NCBI GenBank assembly: GCA_014799665.1
Contig: JAAVHP010000012.1
Location: 248,001-312,000 of the forward strand
DNA: 64,000 nt
Source of the DNA: Clostridiales bacterium
GTDB taxonomy: Bacteria; Bacillota; Clostridia; Christensenellales; Pumilibacteraceae
Direction: 5' to 3'
The notes below the pieces were generated by a model. It worked only from the letters and a program-made list of their open reading frames with translations. It was not told where the DNA came from and searched no databases. This document shows, piece by piece, positions 1 to 9,635 of this stretch. A program made the translations under genes and the position numbers. Positions within the stretch are counted from its first letter, which is position 1; each line of letters starts with the position of its first letter.

Positions 1-55
1 GACGGTCATTTCAGACTTCACTATTTTGACTAAATCGTAACAAAGGGAAAAAGCG

Positions 56-1528
56 GTGTTAGAAGTAAGCAATATCAAGACCAATATTGTCTTGCTCAGA
101 AAGAGCGGGAAAGTCAGTCAGCGGCAGTTGGCTGACTTTCTGCACGTCTCGCCGCAAACGATTTCGGGCTGGGAGAACGGATATTTCAATCCCGATATAC
201 CCCAGCTAATAAGCCTCGCCAACTATTTTAAGGTACAAATCGACGGACTTTTCGAGGACAAAAAGTCTGAGCTCGAAAGGGATTACGACGTAACGCCCGA
301 AACGATAGGCGCGACCATTGCCGAATGGCGCAAAGCAAAAGAGCTTACGCAAAAAGACCTTGCCGATAAATTGTTTGTAAGTCCGCAGGCGGTAAGCCGT
401 TGGGAGCGCGGACAGGGCTTCCCCGACCTTGCCATATTCCCGCAGATATGCGAACTTCTCGGCGTGTCGTTGCACCGGCTTTTGTGCGGCGAAAACGGGA
501 TAAAAAAGGAGAGCGAGGAAGGCTCGGGCAAGCTCGGCAAGAAACCGCTTTTGATAATCATTATCTCGTCGGTGGTCGCTCTGCTTGCGATAGTAGGCAT
601 GATCATCGGTATTGTTCTCGGCACGCGAAACAGCGACGGTGGCACGAACGTAGCGCCGCCCGATGGCACCGTTATCTTTATAGGCTCGTACGATGAGTTT
701 ACGGAGCACGCGGATAGCTTTACCGACGCGTCGGCTATCTTCGTTCTTACGGCGGATATAAATGCGGAAGGGCATAAAACGATAGACGGTTTTAACGCGA
801 CGCTTGACGGCAAGGGTTATACGGTGTCAGGCTTATCGACGCCGTTCATACGCAATATGTACGGCGGCGCAAGGATAAGCAACGTGCATTTCGATATAAG
901 CATAACGGCGACTGTCGGCTTGAACGACCGTGTGGGCGGCGTAGCGGTAACAAACTACGGCTATATGGAAAGCGTATGGGTGTCGGGCAAAATCGATCTT
1001 CCCGGTCAGCGGTATATAGGCGGCGTTATCGGGAGCAACTACGGTAATCTGCGCAATATAGAAAATTCGGCGGAAATAATCTGCGCCGACTATGCGGGCG
1101 GTATTGTTGGCTATAACAACGGCATTATAGCGTTCGGCGCGAATAACGGCGCGGTAGCGTCGCTTTTAGGCAGTCCCGTAAGCGACGACGATCCCACGCT
1201 TATCAAGCACAGCGGAAGCATAGCGGGGTACGTGGGCTCGGGCGTTCAGCTTAACGGTTGCATAACCACGGTATCTAATATCGACGACAGAAACCCCTTG
1301 TACGGTCAAACCAATAGTAGCGTAGATTTCAGCTTGTCGGTGCTTGTCACGCCCGATATGCTCGATCAAGCGCTTTTCGAATGGCTAAATTACAATCCAA
1401 ACAACGGCGACCTATACGATGGCGATAATATTCCCGTCAATATGGACGAAGCAATCTGGTACGACAATACGGGCAAGTGGGTACGCGTAGGCGACAAGCC
1501 GCGCCTTGCGATTTTTCACGCCGAGTAA
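56..1528 (+). CDS. Membrane-anchored XRE-type regulator with GLUG-like ectodomain
   Basis: Residues about 7-62 and 82-140 are two tandem Cro/C1-type helix-turn-helix domains (QRQLADFLHVSPQTISGWE and QKDLADKLFVSPQAVSRWE). A basic linker and one hydrophobic segment (about 164-189) follow. The remaining 300 residues contain degenerate GLUG-type units (GGVIGSNYGNL, GGIVGYNNGII). The predicted topology is DNA-binding domain inside and beta-repeat domain outside. The GTG start has AAAGGG eight bases upstream. XRE domains bind operator DNA. An ectodomain suggests a one-component membrane sensor or cell-surface-coupled regulator (inferred). The next two genes encode giant GLUG/InlB surface proteins, so they are the obvious candidate targets. 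Domain calls are firm; sensing and targets are speculation. Confidence 0.85.
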   Translation: MLEVSNIKTNIVLLRKSGKVSQRQLADFLHVSPQTISGWENGYFNPDIPQLISLANYFKVQIDGLFEDKKSELERDYDVTPETIGATIAEWRKAKELTQKDLADKLFVSPQAVSRWERGQGFPDLAIFPQICELLGVSLHRLLCGENGIKKESEEGSGKLGKKPLLIIIISSVVALLAIVGMIIGIVLGTRNSDGGTNVAPPDGTVIFIGSYDEFTEHADSFTDASAIFVLTADINAEGHKTIDGFNATLDGKGYTVSGLSTPFIRNMYGGARISNVHFDISITATVGLNDRVGGVAVTNYGYMESVWVSGKIDLPGQRYIGGVIGSNYGNLRNIENSAEIICADYAGGIVGYNNGIIAFGANNGAVASLLGSPVSDDDPTLIKHSGSIAGYVGSGVQLNGCITTVSNIDDRNPLYGQTNSSVDFSLSVLVTPDMLDQALFEWLNYNPNNGDLYDGDNIPVNMDEAIWYDNTGKWVRVGDKPRLAIFHAE

Positions 1529-1550
1529 AGAATCCGTCTAGTAAAAATTA

Positions 1551-1578
1551 GGGCGCGGAGCGTTTCGCGCTCTTTTTC
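1551..1578 (+). terminator. Intrinsic terminator after the XRE-GLUG gene
   Basis: GAGCG (1558-1562) pairs with CGCTC (1568-1572) around a TTTCG loop and is followed by a T-rich tract. It lies 30 bases after the stop codon, so the regulator is probably transcribed apart from the downstream giant gene. Confidence 0.7.
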
Positions 1579-1596
1579 GTGCCTAAAATCGGGTAA

Positions 1597-1654
1597 TTCA
1601 AGCACGAGTTTAGTCGTTCAAGCGCGGCTTTACAAGGGTTAAGTTGTGCTTGAT
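1597..1654. promoter_or_regulatory. Possible operator: inverted and direct TTCAAGC repeats
   Basis: TTCAAGCAC at 1597-1605 is the inverse of GTGCTTGA at 1646-1653, and TTCAAGC recurs directly at 1617. The elements lie between the XRE regulator and the promoter of the 2614-aa gene, where an operator would be expected. No match to a known site is claimed. Confidence 0.25.
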
Positions 1655-1684
1655 ACGTTCAAATCAAGCCTTACGGCAAAGGTA

Positions 1685-1713
1685 TTGACTGCCTGTGACG
1701 TAATATTTATAAT
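1685..1713 (+). promoter_or_regulatory. Sigma-A type promoter of the 2614-aa surface protein gene
   Basis: TTGACT (1685-1690) and TATAAT (1708-1713) are separated by 17 bases. The expected transcript start is near 1720, giving a leader of about 30 bases with AGGGGAAG at 1738-1745 as ribosome binding site. Confidence 0.75.
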
Positions 1714-1750
1714 GGAATAAACCAAAATCCTGAATTTAGGGGAAGTAAAG

Positions 1751-4700
1751 ATGAGAAAGAAAGTTGCAAGAGTTGTTGCAGTGGCGTTTGCTACGTCGTT
1801 CGCGCTTGCGGGCGTTGCTTGCACCAAGGCAAAGACCGAAGGCGATTATACCGTCACGTTCGACGGCAACGGCGGCACGTTCGCAAACGGCGAAACGACC
1901 GTCACGCGCGGCGTCGATGCGGGCAGTTACATAACCGACGCGGAAACGCCCGTTCGCGAGAATTTCGTTTTCTACGGTTGGCTTAACGACGCGGACGATA
2001 TCGTAACTGTCAATTTGTCTACGACCGCGATCGAGCAGGACACCACGTTCTACGCAGGCTGGAAGCAGGCGGTCGATATTACATACTATTACAACTATTC
2101 GGGCGCGCCGAGTAACGGCGTTTATCTTACCGAACAGGTGGGTAGCGGCTCGCTTTTGACCGAGCCGACTTCGCCGTCGCGCACGGGCTTTTCGTTCGAT
2201 TGCTGGACAACGGACGTGGCGGGCGACAACGTTTGGACTTTCGCTACCGATAAAGCGACCAAATCGCTCAACCTTTACGCACAGTGGACGACGGGCGGAA
2301 ACGGCGACAACGGCGATAACGGCGACAACGGCGACAACGGCGACGAGGCCGGCGACGAGCATAATATTACGTACATACTCGACGACGGCACGAGCACGGT
2401 CGCGGTCAACTCGGACGACAACCCCTTGACCTTTACCGAGGGTACGGCGGTAACGCTCAATAATCCTACCCGCCCCGCGTACACCTTCGAAGGCTGGTAC
2501 ACGGACGCCGACTTCCAAAACGAGGTCACTTCGATCGGCGAGAGCGAAACGGGCAACGTGACCCTTTACGCCAAGTGGAGCTATAACTATCCGTTCTTCG
2601 TCACGGGCGGGGACAACGGCTGGACCGGTTATGCCGAGCTCAAATCAAAGCCCGACGATAACGATGAAAAGAAAACTCACGCGCTTATGCCTCTTATTAC
2701 GGGCGAGGGCGCGGAGCGGACTTGGGACGGCAAGACCTACGTTGCCGAGCGCGTTTATATATCGACTACCGTTGCGGACAGCGGCTATAAGATAATCAAC
2801 GCAACCAAGTGGTACGGCGCAAACGGCTCATCCGTTGCAAATGCGGCAAACCTAACCGCAAGCGCGGGTACGGGCTACTATACCGTAAAGGTAGTCGCAA
2901 ACGGCACTAACCCCGATTCGATAACGATAACGCCGTCGCTTCGCAAGGTGAACGTTTCGTTCGTTTTGAGCGTCGATTGTACCGAGGTTGCAGACAAAGA
3001 GTACAAGGACGGCGGCAAGCTCGACGAGCCGAGTATTCAAGGTCACATCGTCGATAAATGGTATAGGGACAAAGAAAGGACTGTCGAATGGAACTTCGAC
3101 GAGGACACCGTCGACAGCGATATAACGCTGTATTCGGGCGAGGTCACGCACAAGAAAGTTACGGTAGAATACGTCGACCGCGCACACCTCAATTGGAGTG
3201 CACTTGACGAAAGCGGCTTCGGTAGTAGCGGCACTCTTTCCATCGAAGTGAATTACGGCACGGTACTCGATCTCAGGTTCACGCTGGAAACGGGCTACAC
3301 CGATTCTGTCGTTACCGTCAAGGTCAACGGCGTCGAGGAGAGCGACAGCTACAAGGTCAATACCGAAGATAAGATAACGATAATAGCCGAGGGCAATATC
3401 GCAAAGAACGTTTACACCGTTACGTTCAACGAGGCGGACGGAACAGAGATAAGCAAAGTCACCGTCACGCACGGCGAAAAGGCGACCGCGCCCACGCCCG
3501 CGGCGATCACGGGCAAGCGGTTCACCGGTTGGAGCAGCGCGATAAACGCGGTAACGCAAACAATGACCGTGACCGCGCAGTACGCGGATATCGATTACAT
3601 CGTAACGTTCTACTCCAACGGCGGCACGGAGATAGCCGATATAACGTTGCACTACGGCGATAAGATCGCACAGCCTACCGTCGAAAAACAGGATATGCTC
3701 CTGATAGGCTGGTACACCGACCCGAAGTTTACCGACGGCACGGAATGGGATTTCGAAAACGGCACTATGCCTGCGGCGGACGTTGAGCTTTACGCAAAGT
3801 GGGAAAAAGACCCCTCCGCCGCGCAGTGGTTCACTATCAGTTATAAACGCAATAAGACCGATGCGGAAGCGTACAACACCGAGGACGTGAGCGAAAACGG
3901 TTTAGTTACAAAACCCACTAATCCCAGGCTTACGGGCTACGTATTCGATAAATGGTTCGACGTGGCGACCGATGAAGAATACACGTTCGGCAGTGCGCCA
4001 AGCGCGGATATTACGCTTTACGCTACCTGGACGCTTAAAGCCCCGACCGTCACGTTAGAGGGCGTTACGGGCGAATACAGCGCGGACGGGTACGCGCTTA
4101 CCGCTGAGCCGTCGCACGAGCTTGTCACGGGCGTGACCTATACTTATAAATGGTATAAGGTGACGGACGGCGAAGAAACGCTCCTGAGCGCGACGGGCGC
4201 TACCTACGAGGTATCGAGCGTAGCTGACAGCGGCGAGTACAAGGTGGAAGTCACGGCGACGGTGGGCGAGCTCATCTCTACTGCGGCGTTTGCGACGGCG
4301 ACCGTCGAAATCACCAAGGCGACCCTTCCCGCAATTACGAGCGTAGCGTTCAAGGGCGGCGACGCGTACAACCGCACGATAACGTTTGCCGCCGACGATA
4401 CGACTTCGGCTAACCAATACGTGCTCGAAATATACGACGCCGAAGACGAATTAGTTTACACCAAGACGATAAGCAGGACTGCGGCGAAAGAGTTCGAGGT
4501 GACGGCGGCTCTTACGGGCGAGTATACGGTAAAGATCACGTATGCACAGCTTGTGGGCGGCGCGGACAATATAGAAAACGTCGTAAAGCAAGCCACGCTC
4601 AACTTCAAGGGCGCGGGCACGCAAGAGTGCCCGTTCACCGTTTCGTCGGTTTCCGACCTTAAACTTATGGCAAGCCACGGCGCGGCGTACTTCGTACAGA

Positions 4701-7700
4701 CTAAGGACATAGCGGCGGGCGCAGAGGGCGGAACATTGCCCGAGCTGTTCACCGAACAAAAGCCGTTTACGGGCAACTACGACGGCAATGGCTTTACAGT
4801 CAGCGGCGTTACCGACGGGCACGGCTTGTTCGGCTATATCGGCGCGGGCGCGGTCGTAAAAGACCTCACCGTCGGCGTCAAGATCAGTAGCGGCAGCGCT
4901 GTCGCTTACGTGGGCGGCGTCGCAGGCGTCAACGACGGCGGCAGTATTATTAACGTTACCGTCACGGGCTCGATAAACAGTACTGTCGGCACGCTCGACA
5001 ACACCGCGAGCAGAAACAGCTACGGCGTAGGCGGCATCGTCGGAAAGAACAGAGAAAACTCCGTTATCAACGGCTGTACCAATAGCGCGACCGTTAAAGG
5101 CTACGTTGTTGTCGGCGGTATCGTAGGCTACAATATGGCGAACGCGACCGTTACCGGTTGCAAGAACAGCGGCGCGCTCGGCTCGGTCGATTCTTCCATG
5201 TGCTGGGCGGGCGGAATTGTCGGCTATAACGGCGGCAAGATCGAGCGCTGTGTGAATACCGCCGCAGTGCGCGCCAAGATAGATACAAACACGACGGGTG
5301 GCGGCAATAAGAACAACTATATCGGCGGCTTGGTCGGCGAAACTACGGATAGCAGTCAAATCACCGAGTGCGTAAACAGCGGCGCGGTGCAAGGCGATTA
5401 CGCTACGGCGGGCTTGGTATCGAGAAACGCCGGCTCGTTAGAGTACTGCATAAACACCGGAAACGTAAACGGCAGGTATCTCGTCAGCGGCGGTATGTGC
5501 TTGTACAGCGGAACTATTAAATATTGCGTTGTCAGAGGTACGGTTTCGGCAACCAACGCAAGCGGCGGCTCGTACGCGGTCAATAACGGCGACGCCGAGC
5601 ATTGCTACTACGTAAACGGCTCCGCGCCGTCGGGTACGGGCAACGCTAAGTACTCCGTAAACACCCTCGCAAAAGCGATGGCAACGCTCGACGTTCTCAA
5701 CGCCGACGGCAACAAGTTCGCTTTCGACGGCGATAACGTAGTGCTTGCATTTACGGAAGAAGCTATCGCTATCGTCACGCTCACCGTGGACGGTCAAACC
5801 TACGCGGCGATAGCCGTTAAGCAGGGCATAAGTATCAATTTGGCGGAAGTCACCGCGCCCGACACCGACGAGAAGCACTATTTCGCGGGCTGGTACGTTT
5901 CGGGCGACGCCGACAAAGAATACGTTACCGACTATTCGGTAGCGGGCGACGCCACGCTCGTTGCGGACATTGCAAAGAATAAATTCACTATTACGTTCGA
6001 CGCGGACGGCGGTTCGGCAGTCGAAGATATTACCGACTTCTACGACGCGACGCTCACCACGCCGACGTCGAGCAAAGAGGGCTACACTCTTACGGGCTGG
6101 TTCGAGAACGGCGCGGAAGAACCGTTCGACTTTACGCAGGAGCGCAGCGGTAACGTTTCGCTCAAAGCCGTGTGGAAAGCGAACGAGTACAATTTGATCT
6201 TCGAAACGAACGGCGGCACGCTCGCGCAAACCTCCAAAAAAGTGACCTATGACGGCACGTACGGCGAGCTTCCCACGCCGACGAGGAAAGGCTATAAGTT
6301 TCTCGGCTGGTACTCGCAGAACGGCACGGAAGGCTCTGATGCGGGCTGGGGCTCTATCAGAACGGCAAGCTCCGTATTCAAGACCGCGGGCGACTTGACG
6401 GTATACGCCAAGTGGGAAGAAGTCGGCAAGAAAGTATTGCTCGACTACAACTACGAGGGTAGCCCCGAAGCGCACGAGATCGGCGTAGCGGACACCGATA
6501 CGACCATCGATATCGAAAACAAGATCAGCCGCGTCGGCTACACGCTCGCGGGCTATGCGACTACTGCGAACGGCGAAGTGGAATACACGGCAGAGCTTAA
6601 GAAAGCGCAATTCGATATGCTCAGGGGCGAGGAAAGCGAGTGTACGCTTTACGCCGTTTGGGAGCCGATAGAATACACGCTCACGGTCGACCTTGTCGGC
6701 GGCAGCTGGACGGTAGATGAAACCGAGATAACCGATAACATCAAGTTCACTATCGAGGATACGACCGACCTTGTTTATACCGTTCCCGGCGCAATACCCA
6801 CGCGCGACGGCTACACCTTCGGCGGTTGGACTGTTACACGCGACGGCGAGACGGAACAAAGCATAGGCTTGAGCAACGGCTACAAGATAACGGCGAAGTG
6901 GAACGCGGTAGAGCATACGATTGCGCTTACCGACAGCGAGTATCACGCCGTTACAGCGGAAGAAAACAATATCAAGTTCACTATCGGGGACGAAACGGTA
7001 ACTCTCCCGAGCTACGGCACTGTTGAAAAGAATGGCAAGACCTACGCCTTCCTGGGCTGGATAGAGAACGAGGGCGACACCCCGATCAAGTCGATAACCG
7101 TTGCCGATCTCGGCATCACGGGTACGGACGCGCTTTCTATAACTCTTACGCAGGTCTGGGAAGAAGCTATCGTAATAAGCGGCGAAGCCGACCTTGCGAC
7201 TTACTTCGACGGCAAGACAAGCGCGGAAATCGCCGCAATGAACTATGTGCTTAGCGTCGACGCGGACAGCGCGCTGTACGGCAAAACGCTCGTGCTCGTT
7301 ACCGATAAAGACGAGCTTAGCACGATCTCGGCGGATAGCGGCAACTACTACTATCAAACCGCGGATATAGCCGACGCGCCCGCCACGCTCACGTTTACGT
7401 TCAACGGCACGTACAACGGCGGCGGTCACTCTATCGGCGAGACTACGCAGGTCGTTGCCGGAGGCGGTCTGTTTAACGTTATCGGCGCAAGCGGTATCGT
7501 CAAGAATCTGACCGTAAAAGTCAATATCACAAAGAGCAAAGCCTATATCGGCGGTATTGCCACGGAAAATAATGGCAAGATCGTAAACGTTACGGTAAAA
7601 GGCAATATAAGCAACTCCGTCGGTACGGTCAATACAGACGGTCAAAAGAAGTCGTACGGCACGGGCGGCATAGTCGGCAAGAACAGCGGTGTAATAGAGA

Positions 7701-9595
7701 ACTGCACCAATAACGCAACGGTTTACGGCAAGATCACGGTCGGCGGTATTGTAGGCTACAATATGGCAAACGCTACCGTAACAAACTGCACCAACTCGGG
7801 CGCGATAGGCAGCACTTCGGCAGCGATGAGCTGGGCAGGCGGTCTTGTAGGTCTCAACGGCGGCACGGTCGAAAAGAGCATAAACACGGCGGCGGTAAGC
7901 GCAGGTATCGGTTCTTCCGGCTCCGGCAACGGTTATAACTACGTTTCGGGCTTGGTCAGCGAAAACGTTTCGGGCGGCAAAGTTACCGAATGTATAAACA
8001 GCGGCGCGGTTCAATGCGACTATGCGCCCGCGGGCTTGGTGTCCAAAAACGGCGGCACGGTAGAGTATTGCATAAATACGGGCAATATCAAGTCGCGCTG
8101 GACGGTCAGCGGCGGCACCTGCTTGGAAAGCGGCACGCTTACAAAATGTATAATCATGGGTACGACTTCGGGTAGCGGCGACAATACCGCCGTCGGCCAC
8201 AGCGGTACGACCACGTATTGCTATAACCAAAACGGCAGTGCGCCGACGGGCACGGGCAACGCCAAGTACGATGTAAGCACGATAGATAACGTGATAGCCA
8301 TGCTCAACGTGCTCGGCGACAAGTTCGCTTACGACGGAAGCAACGTGACCCTCGCGTTCACTACGGGCGCGGCAAGAATTACGTTTACCGTAAACGGCGA
8401 GCAGTACAAGGCGCTCAATATCGTATCGGGTATCACGTTCGATCTTTCCAAGATGCCCGAACCGACGGACGGCGTGCTGTCGTTCAGAGGATGGTATCTT
8501 GCGGGCGACGAAAGCAAAACGCATATAACCGAATACACAGTAGGTGTCGACGCGGAGCTTGTAGCCGACATGGGCAAAAAGCAGTTTACCATAAGCTTCG
8601 ATACGGACGGCGGCAGTGCGGTGAATATTATAACCGCCGACTACGACGAGGAGATAACCGAGCCCGCCGATCCTACAAAGGACGGCTATACGTTCGGCGG
8701 CTGGTTCGAGGACGGCGCGGATACAGAGTACGACTTTACGCAGGAGCGCGTCGGCAACGTGTCGCTCAAAGCCAAGTGGACTGCGGTAGAGCATACCGTA
8801 ACGCTCGCGGGCAGCGAGTATCACGGGTTTGCCGAAGGCGAGAGCAATACCATAACCTTCACAGTAGCCGACAATACGGTAACGCTCCCGACCTACGACG
8901 AAATCGAAGTAGAGGGTACGACCTATTACTTTAACGGTTGGAAGCTTAGCACCGACGGCGACGACGTCGAACCGTTCAGGTCGATAAACGTTGCCTCGCT
9001 CGGCATTACGGGCGATACCGCGCTGTCTATAAATCTCGTGCAGGTTTGGAGCACTGAACGTAATGTCATATCCATTACGAGCGAAGCCGACCTTGCAACT
9101 TACTTCGACGGCAAGACAAGTGCGGAAATCGCCGCTATGCAGTACGAACTTAACGTTACCGACGAGAATAGCGCGTTGTACGGCAAAACGCTTGTGTTTA
9201 TCACGAGCCTCGAAGATCTGACCGTTATAAATTACACCGATATAAACACGGACAAAAATATTTACTACTATCAGACCGTCGATATCGAAACCGTTACGAC
9301 GGCGCAGATAGGCGATTTCACCAGTACGGAGGATGAAAGAAGGTTTCACAGCACGTACAACGGCGGCGGACATACGATCAAATACTCGACCTCGTCGCAA
9401 TCGTACGGCTTGTTCAACACCATTGGCTCAAACGGTGTCGTTAAAAACTTGACGATCAATGCCAATATCACAAACCCGGGTTCGCCGTTCGGCGTGCTTG
9501 CCGCTCTCAATTACGGCAAGGTGGAAAACGTAACGGTAACAGGCAATCAAATCGCCGTTATCGGTCAGAATAGGGATAACGGAACTGTTAATTAG
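1751..9595 (+). CDS. Giant secreted InlB/GLUG-repeat surface protein (probable lipoprotein)
   Basis: This 2614-aa protein begins with a signal peptide whose hydrophobic stretch ends in AGVAC (Cys24), an imperfect lipobox. About a dozen InlB B-repeat units (Listeria-Bacteroides repeat type, GYTFGGW-like cores such as KEGYTLTGWFENG) alternate with GLUG modules at about 1006-1300 and 1886-2170, and a third that starts near 2530 and stops early at the C-terminus. A GDN tandem linker lies near residue 185. A linker module starting SEADLATYFDGKTSAE occurs at about 1811 and 2444. No LPXTG motif or C-terminal membrane segment is seen, so anchoring would depend on the lipid. The role is probably adhesion or glycan interaction; the ligand is unknown. 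The large minus-strand open frames inside it reflect codon bias. Confidence 0.85.
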   Translation: MRKKVARVVAVAFATSFALAGVACTKAKTEGDYTVTFDGNGGTFANGETTVTRGVDAGSYITDAETPVRENFVFYGWLNDADDIVTVNLSTTAIEQDTTFYAGWKQAVDITYYYNYSGAPSNGVYLTEQVGSGSLLTEPTSPSRTGFSFDCWTTDVAGDNVWTFATDKATKSLNLYAQWTTGGNGDNGDNGDNGDNGDEAGDEHNITYILDDGTSTVAVNSDDNPLTFTEGTAVTLNNPTRPAYTFEGWYTDADFQNEVTSIGESETGNVTLYAKWSYNYPFFVTGGDNGWTGYAELKSKPDDNDEKKTHALMPLITGEGAERTWDGKTYVAERVYISTTVADSGYKIINATKWYGANGSSVANAANLTASAGTGYYTVKVVANGTNPDSITITPSLRKVNVSFVLSVDCTEVADKEYKDGGKLDEPSIQGHIVDKWYRDKERTVEWNFDEDTVDSDITLYSGEVTHKKVTVEYVDRAHLNWSALDESGFGSSGTLSIEVNYGTVLDLRFTLETGYTDSVVTVKVNGVEESDSYKVNTEDKITIIAEGNIAKNVYTVTFNEADGTEISKVTVTHGEKATAPTPAAITGKRFTGWSSAINAVTQTMTVTAQYADIDYIVTFYSNGGTEIADITLHYGDKIAQPTVEKQDMLLIGWYTDPKFTDGTEWDFENGTMPAADVELYAKWEKDPSAAQWFTISYKRNKTDAEAYNTEDVSENGLVTKPTNPRLTGYVFDKWFDVATDEEYTFGSAPSADITLYATWTLKAPTVTLEGVTGEYSADGYALTAEPSHELVTGVTYTYKWYKVTDGEETLLSATGATYEVSSVADSGEYKVEVTATVGELISTAAFATATVEITKATLPAITSVAFKGGDAYNRTITFAADDTTSANQYVLEIYDAEDELVYTKTISRTAAKEFEVTAALTGEYTVKITYAQLVGGADNIENVVKQATLNFKGAGTQECPFTVSSVSDLKLMASHGAAYFVQTKDIAAGAEGGTLPELFTEQKPFTGNYDGNGFTVSGVTDGHGLFGYIGAGAVVKDLTVGVKISSGSAVAYVGGVAGVNDGGSIINVTVTGSINSTVGTLDNTASRNSYGVGGIVGKNRENSVINGCTNSATVKGYVVVGGIVGYNMANATVTGCKNSGALGSVDSSMCWAGGIVGYNGGKIERCVNTAAVRAKIDTNTTGGGNKNNYIGGLVGETTDSSQITECVNSGAVQGDYATAGLVSRNAGSLEYCINTGNVNGRYLVSGGMCLYSGTIKYCVVRGTVSATNASGGSYAVNNGDAEHCYYVNGSAPSGTGNAKYSVNTLAKAMATLDVLNADGNKFAFDGDNVVLAFTEEAIAIVTLTVDGQTYAAIAVKQGISINLAEVTAPDTDEKHYFAGWYVSGDADKEYVTDYSVAGDATLVADIAKNKFTITFDADGGSAVEDITDFYDATLTTPTSSKEGYTLTGWFENGAEEPFDFTQERSGNVSLKAVWKANEYNLIFETNGGTLAQTSKKVTYDGTYGELPTPTRKGYKFLGWYSQNGTEGSDAGWGSIRTASSVFKTAGDLTVYAKWEEVGKKVLLDYNYEGSPEAHEIGVADTDTTIDIENKISRVGYTLAGYATTANGEVEYTAELKKAQFDMLRGEESECTLYAVWEPIEYTLTVDLVGGSWTVDETEITDNIKFTIEDTTDLVYTVPGAIPTRDGYTFGGWTVTRDGETEQSIGLSNGYKITAKWNAVEHTIALTDSEYHAVTAEENNIKFTIGDETVTLPSYGTVEKNGKTYAFLGWIENEGDTPIKSITVADLGITGTDALSITLTQVWEEAIVISGEADLATYFDGKTSAEIAAMNYVLSVDADSALYGKTLVLVTDKDELSTISADSGNYYYQTADIADAPATLTFTFNGTYNGGGHSIGETTQVVAGGGLFNVIGASGIVKNLTVKVNITKSKAYIGGIATENNGKIVNVTVKGNISNSVGTVNTDGQKKSYGTGGIVGKNSGVIENCTNNATVYGKITVGGIVGYNMANATVTNCTNSGAIGSTSAAMSWAGGLVGLNGGTVEKSINTAAVSAGIGSSGSGNGYNYVSGLVSENVSGGKVTECINSGAVQCDYAPAGLVSKNGGTVEYCINTGNIKSRWTVSGGTCLESGTLTKCIIMGTTSGSGDNTAVGHSGTTTYCYNQNGSAPTGTGNAKYDVSTIDNVIAMLNVLGDKFAYDGSNVTLAFTTGAARITFTVNGEQYKALNIVSGITFDLSKMPEPTDGVLSFRGWYLAGDESKTHITEYTVGVDAELVADMGKKQFTISFDTDGGSAVNIITADYDEEITEPADPTKDGYTFGGWFEDGADTEYDFTQERVGNVSLKAKWTAVEHTVTLAGSEYHGFAEGESNTITFTVADNTVTLPTYDEIEVEGTTYYFNGWKLSTDGDDVEPFRSINVASLGITGDTALSINLVQVWSTERNVISITSEADLATYFDGKTSAEIAAMQYELNVTDENSALYGKTLVFITSLEDLTVINYTDINTDKNIYYYQTVDIETVTTAQIGDFTSTEDERRFHSTYNGGGHTIKYSTSSQSYGLFNTIGSNGVVKNLTINANITNPGSPFGVLAALNYGKVENVTVTGNQIAVIGQNRDNGTVN
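2303..2347 (+). repeat. 9-bp tandem repeat encoding Gly-Asp-Asn
   Basis: Five consecutive 9-base units (GGCGACAAC and variants) encode a GDN-rich flexible linker between InlB-type domains. Tandem DNA of this kind can change copy number in frame. Confidence 0.8.
7184..7240 (+). repeat. Near-identical intragenic repeat, copy 1 (copy 2 at 9083-9139)
   Basis: This 57-base stretch encoding EADLATYFDGKTSAEIAAM recurs at 9083-9139 with three mismatches counted by eye. It marks a duplicated module of the giant surface protein and could support recombination that removes or adds about 1.9 kb in frame. Confidence 0.75.
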
Positions 9596-9635
9596 TCCTT
9601 ACAAAAGATAAACCAACGGGGGAAACGACACGGAA

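Noticed and set aside
5438..9400. A 1320-residue open frame on the minus strand inside the giant InlB/GLUG gene
   Set aside because: It has no ribosome site or recognisable domains and is the shadow of a repetitive, codon-biased + strand gene with clear domains.
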